A DNA stretch of 7,373 nucleotides, from positions 1 through 7,373 of the forward strand of contig MHFC01000047.1 of assembly GCA_001804025.1 (NCBI GenBank), read 5' to 3'. The translations under genes and the position numbers were made by a program. The notes below the pieces were generated by a model. It ran no database searches. It was not told the origin of the DNA and was given only the letters and a program-made list of their open reading frames with translations. Below are positions 6,085-7,373 of this stretch, piece after piece. Source of the DNA: Omnitrophica bacterium GWA2_52_8. Its GTDB lineage: Bacteria > Omnitrophota > Omnitrophia > Omnitrophales > Aquincolibacteriaceae. Every line of letters begins with the position of its first letter. The stretch's first letter is position 1.

Positions 6085-6585
6085 TTAATCTTTTCCTGCA
6101 TTTGTAAGTGCGGTAAGAACAAACGGGTTAATTTCTGCGGCGGCCCCGAGATTTTTCCGCATTCTCGCGGTAATGTCTCCGGCGCTTGTTTTCAGGACAA
6201 ACGCAAGTTCGAATACGAGGCCCTTCACGGTCCGCTCCAAATGCTGGCGTTTGCGTGCGTCCTTTGCCGGTTCCCGGCTTTTACCTTCCGTCCGGACGAG
6301 CGCAGCAAGTTCCCACGCACGGCCGCATTCGGATTCTTTTTTGTCGCCGGTCTTAATAAAATCCAGAATGGCATAAGCGCCCCGCACCGTAACCGGTTTG
6401 CTGAAACCGGAGTCTTCGAAGGACATTGCGGGAACAATAAAACGCTCATTCGCTTTCGTGTTCGTAACGGGAAGAAGCAGATAACTGATTCCGGCGGAGC
6501 CGGCGCCCGTGACCTCTCCAACCCGGCACAATCCGTGAACGTAGTGGAAAAACAAATCGTCTTTAAGAATGGATTCTTTCATCAT
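6085..6585 (-). CDS. CarD/CdnL-like protein (RNA polymerase-interacting domain family)
   Basis: This predicted cytoplasmic protein has 166 residues. Residues 11-79 follow the CarD/TRCF RNA polymerase-interacting fold: FFHYVHGLCRVGEVTGAG, then SYLLLPVTN, RFIVPAM and VRGAYAILDFI, matching the family pattern of HGxGxV, YYxLxx, xxVP and a following helix. The C-terminal half (about 88-166) is helical and basic, as in CarD/CdnL, with WELAALVR and RQHLERTVKGLVFELAFVL. Family members bind the RNA polymerase beta subunit and stabilise open promoter complexes. Similarity here is moderate, so the role is inferred. The start is placed at ATG 6585 (or 6582) because GGAGG lies 5 (or 8) bases upstream. A further ATG at 6618 would overlap infA and lacks such a site. 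The gene starts 13 bp after infA. Confidence 0.72.
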   Translation of the reverse strand: MMKESILKDDLFFHYVHGLCRVGEVTGAGSAGISYLLLPVTNTKANERFIVPAMSFEDSGFSKPVTVRGAYAILDFIKTGDKKESECGRAWELAALVRTEGKSREPAKDARKRQHLERTVKGLVFELAFVLKTSAGDITARMRKNLGAAAEINPFVLTALTNAGKD

Positions 6586-6598
6586 TTCAGCCTCCGCG

Positions 6599-6817
6599 CT
6601 ATTTGTTTCTCCATACAATTCTTCCCCGGGTCAGGTCGTAGGGCGATAACTCCATAAGGACCGTGTCCCCCGCCAGAATGCGGATATGCCGGAACTTCAG
6701 CTTGCCGGCCGCATACGCCAGGACCTTGTGGCCGTTTTCAAGCACGACGCGGTATTGGGAATTAGGCAGCACTTCCCGCACCGTTCCCGAGACTTCAACC
6801 GCTTCGTTATTCGGCAT
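6599..6817 (-). CDS. infA: Translation initiation factor IF-1
   Basis: This is a 72-residue S1/OB-fold protein that binds the 30S A site during initiation. It shows the family order: [20 protein letters not shown] (4-23), [17 protein letters not shown] (24-40), [20 protein letters not shown] (45-64) and GRIVWRNK at the end. The frame is open to an upstream ATG at 6841. ATG 6817 gives the canonical 72 residues and has GAGGAG about 7 bases before it, so it is the right start. It overlaps the end of the exported-protein gene by 11 bp and is followed after 13 bp by the CarD-like gene. It is not in a ribosomal-protein operon here, so it may be either the only infA or an additional copy. Confidence 0.96.
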   Translation of the reverse strand: MPNNEAVEVSGTVREVLPNSQYRVVLENGHKVLAYAAGKLKFRHIRILAGDTVLMELSPYDLTRGRIVWRNK

Positions 6818-7100
6818 GACCGTTCTCCTCAGGAATTTCAATTTCGGGATGGCTCAGTGTTCCGGGCTGATCATCACCGGGCCGGCTGCTTTTTTTCCAC
6901 TGGGCCGTTCTATCCGGGACCTGCTGTTCGGCCGTCCCGGCTTCTTCGGCCTCTACTTTTTTTTCGTCAAAATGAGACAAGGGCCCATCAAAAAATGCAG
7001 CGCGGTCATTTTCGGCGCCGGCAGAGCCTGCAAAAAAAATACAGGCCGCCGTCATAGCGGTAAAGAATCCGAAGGTTCTATTGTTTGAATCGTTTCTCAT
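6807..7100 (-). CDS. Small predicted exported protein upstream of infA
   Basis: No family is recognised. From ATG 7098-7100 the product has 97 residues. It begins MRNDSNNR, then a hydrophobic core ([18 protein letters not shown]) and a possible signal peptidase I site after AGSAGA (residue 29). The mature part of about 68 residues is hydrophilic and rich in Glu, Asp, Gln and Pro, with no predicted domain, and looks disordered. Cys20 is inside the hydrophobic core and does not form a lipobox. The ribosome-binding site is poor. The frame extends to a TTG at 7151 without a better one. Its stop overlaps the infA start region by 11 bp, which suggests coupling. It could still be a chance frame. Confidence 0.5.
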   Translation of the reverse strand: MRNDSNNRTFGFFTAMTAACIFFAGSAGAENDRAAFFDGPLSHFDEKKVEAEEAGTAEQQVPDRTAQWKKSSRPGDDQPGTLSHPEIEIPEENGHAE

Positions 7101-7162
7101 GCTCGAGACACCCGTTGTTGCGAAAAGATTGAACTCAAACCGGCAAAGCAAAGGAGATGGAA

Positions 7163-7282
7163 ATGATACAGCCTGAATGGGCCGGAATGCGAAAAGCTTC
7201 AGGAAGTGATAATGATAAACCGTCTCGTCTTGCCGCAGCCATGCTTTTTAAGGGACCGCGACTCCGATGCTATAAAGCATAG
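7163..7282 (+). CDS. Possible small ORF, 39 codons
   Basis: ATG 7163-7165 is preceded by AAAGGAGATGGAA, a good ribosome-binding site about 6 bases upstream, and the frame runs to TAG at 7280-7282. The peptide starts MIQPEWAGMRKASGSDNDKP and ends RLRCYKA. It is basic and has no membrane helix or motif. The only support is the ribosome-binding site, and the stop falls inside an inverted repeat. It is divergent from the exported-protein gene. It may be chance. Confidence 0.2.
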   Translation: MIQPEWAGMRKASGSDNDKPSRLAAAMLFKGPRLRCYKA

Positions 7283-7284
7283 CA
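7268..7284 (+). promoter_or_regulatory. Inverted repeat overlapping a candidate extended -10 promoter
   Basis: TGCTAT (7268-7273) and ATAGCA (7279-7284) form a perfect 6-bp inverted repeat with a 5-base spacer. The same bases include TGCTATAAA on the plus strand, an extended -10 (TGn plus TATAAA). A -35 box is poor. If active it would fire rightwards toward the window edge, with the repeat as a possible operator. Confidence 0.3.
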
Positions 7285-7373
7285 GAAAGAAAGCAGGATA
7301 GATACATCTAAATAGGCCGTCAGGCGGAGAAAAGCCTGTGTTTGATGCCCAGTGGCGGGACAAAGTCGGAAAT

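Larger units (their letters stand above)
7101..7373. other. Right-edge region without a confident gene
   Basis: No clear gene is visible. It contains a weak 39-codon plus-strand ORF at 7163-7282 and a 6-5-6 inverted repeat over an extended -10 motif at 7268-7284. A TGATAATGATAAAC sequence at 7207-7220 resembles part of a Fur box. A plus-strand frame could begin at GTG 7338 (GGAG about 8 bases upstream) and run off the edge with MFDAQWRDKVGN, but 12 codons are too few to judge. On the minus strand, 17 codons ending in TGA at 7320-7322 could be the tail of an upstream gene. I cannot find a convincing promoter for the exported-infA-carD group here. Confidence 0.4.

Noticed and set aside
6069..6096. 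GGTT/AACC stem followed by T-rich sequence on the plus strand as a terminator
   Set aside because: The stem is 4 bp and there is no plus-strand gene upstream for it to terminate.
7041..7043. Cys20 of the exported protein as a lipoprotein lipobox cysteine
   Set aside because: The preceding residues (MTAA) lack the usual Leu at -3 and the Cys is in the middle of the hydrophobic core, so signal peptidase I cleavage after residue 29 is more likely.
6663..7088. Plus-strand frames opposite infA and the exported-protein gene
   Set aside because: They overlap canonical infA on the opposite strand and show no domain or ribosome-binding site.
7349..7359. CCCGCCACTGG on the minus strand, resembling the core of a cobalamin riboswitch
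   Set aside because: The downstream conserved blocks of that riboswitch are not present in the following bases, and the match is short.

Overview
This is a bacterial window of roughly 50% GC. Every confident gene except one lies on the minus strand. Ribosome-binding sites are mostly strong AAGGAGG-type. TAA, TAG and TGA all act as ordinary stops, so the code is standard. The combination of a Feo iron-uptake operon with a FeoB-associated Cys-rich peptide, a CxxC-x17-CxxC zinc-ribbon peptide, a CarD-like protein and a DUF4870 protein would suit a Gram-negative-type anaerobe or facultative lineage. An uncultured phylum such as Omnitrophota or a deltaproteobacterial-type group is possible. That placement is an inference from gene style, and no single gene proves it.

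Left part (1-2862): an iron(II) uptake operon read right to left. It runs feoA, feoB, a 46-residue FeoB-associated Cys-rich membrane peptide, and then the first 30 codons of another small membrane protein cut by the window edge. feoA and feoB overlap by ATGA, and feoB and the Cys-rich peptide are 1 bp apart. The operon is preceded by about 270 bp without a gene that holds several possible hairpins. At its far end is an AT-rich region with a perfect 10-5-10 inverted repeat, a plausible promoter and an extra half-site. This is the best candidate in the window for an iron-responsive operator.

Middle (2863-5213): a DUF4870 membrane protein (minus) and a sodium:solute symporter (plus) are divergent, with a short inverted repeat between them. 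The symporter converges on a DoxX-family gene that is split by one in-frame TAA. Both halves keep strong family conservation, so the lesion looks recent, or else is a sequencing error.

Right part (5392-7100): an unrecognised 106-residue protein with a terminator behind it, a 54-residue zinc-ribbon peptide, a CarD-like protein, translation initiation factor IF-1 (infA), and a small predicted exported protein that overlaps the infA start. All are co-oriented. The exported gene, infA and carD-like gene are tightly packed and probably co-transcribed, putting a transcription-initiation type regulator next to a translation-initiation factor. The last 270 bases have no clear gene: a weak 39-codon ORF, a 6-5-6 inverted repeat over an extended -10 motif, and a partial Fur-like sequence.

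I found no CRISPR array, tRNA, rRNA, transposase or phage gene. The window is mostly ordinary accessory or housekeeping sequence. The points most worth checking are the interrupted doxX, the feo operator candidate and the infA-carD-like cluster. I see no evidence for a wholly new multi-gene system.
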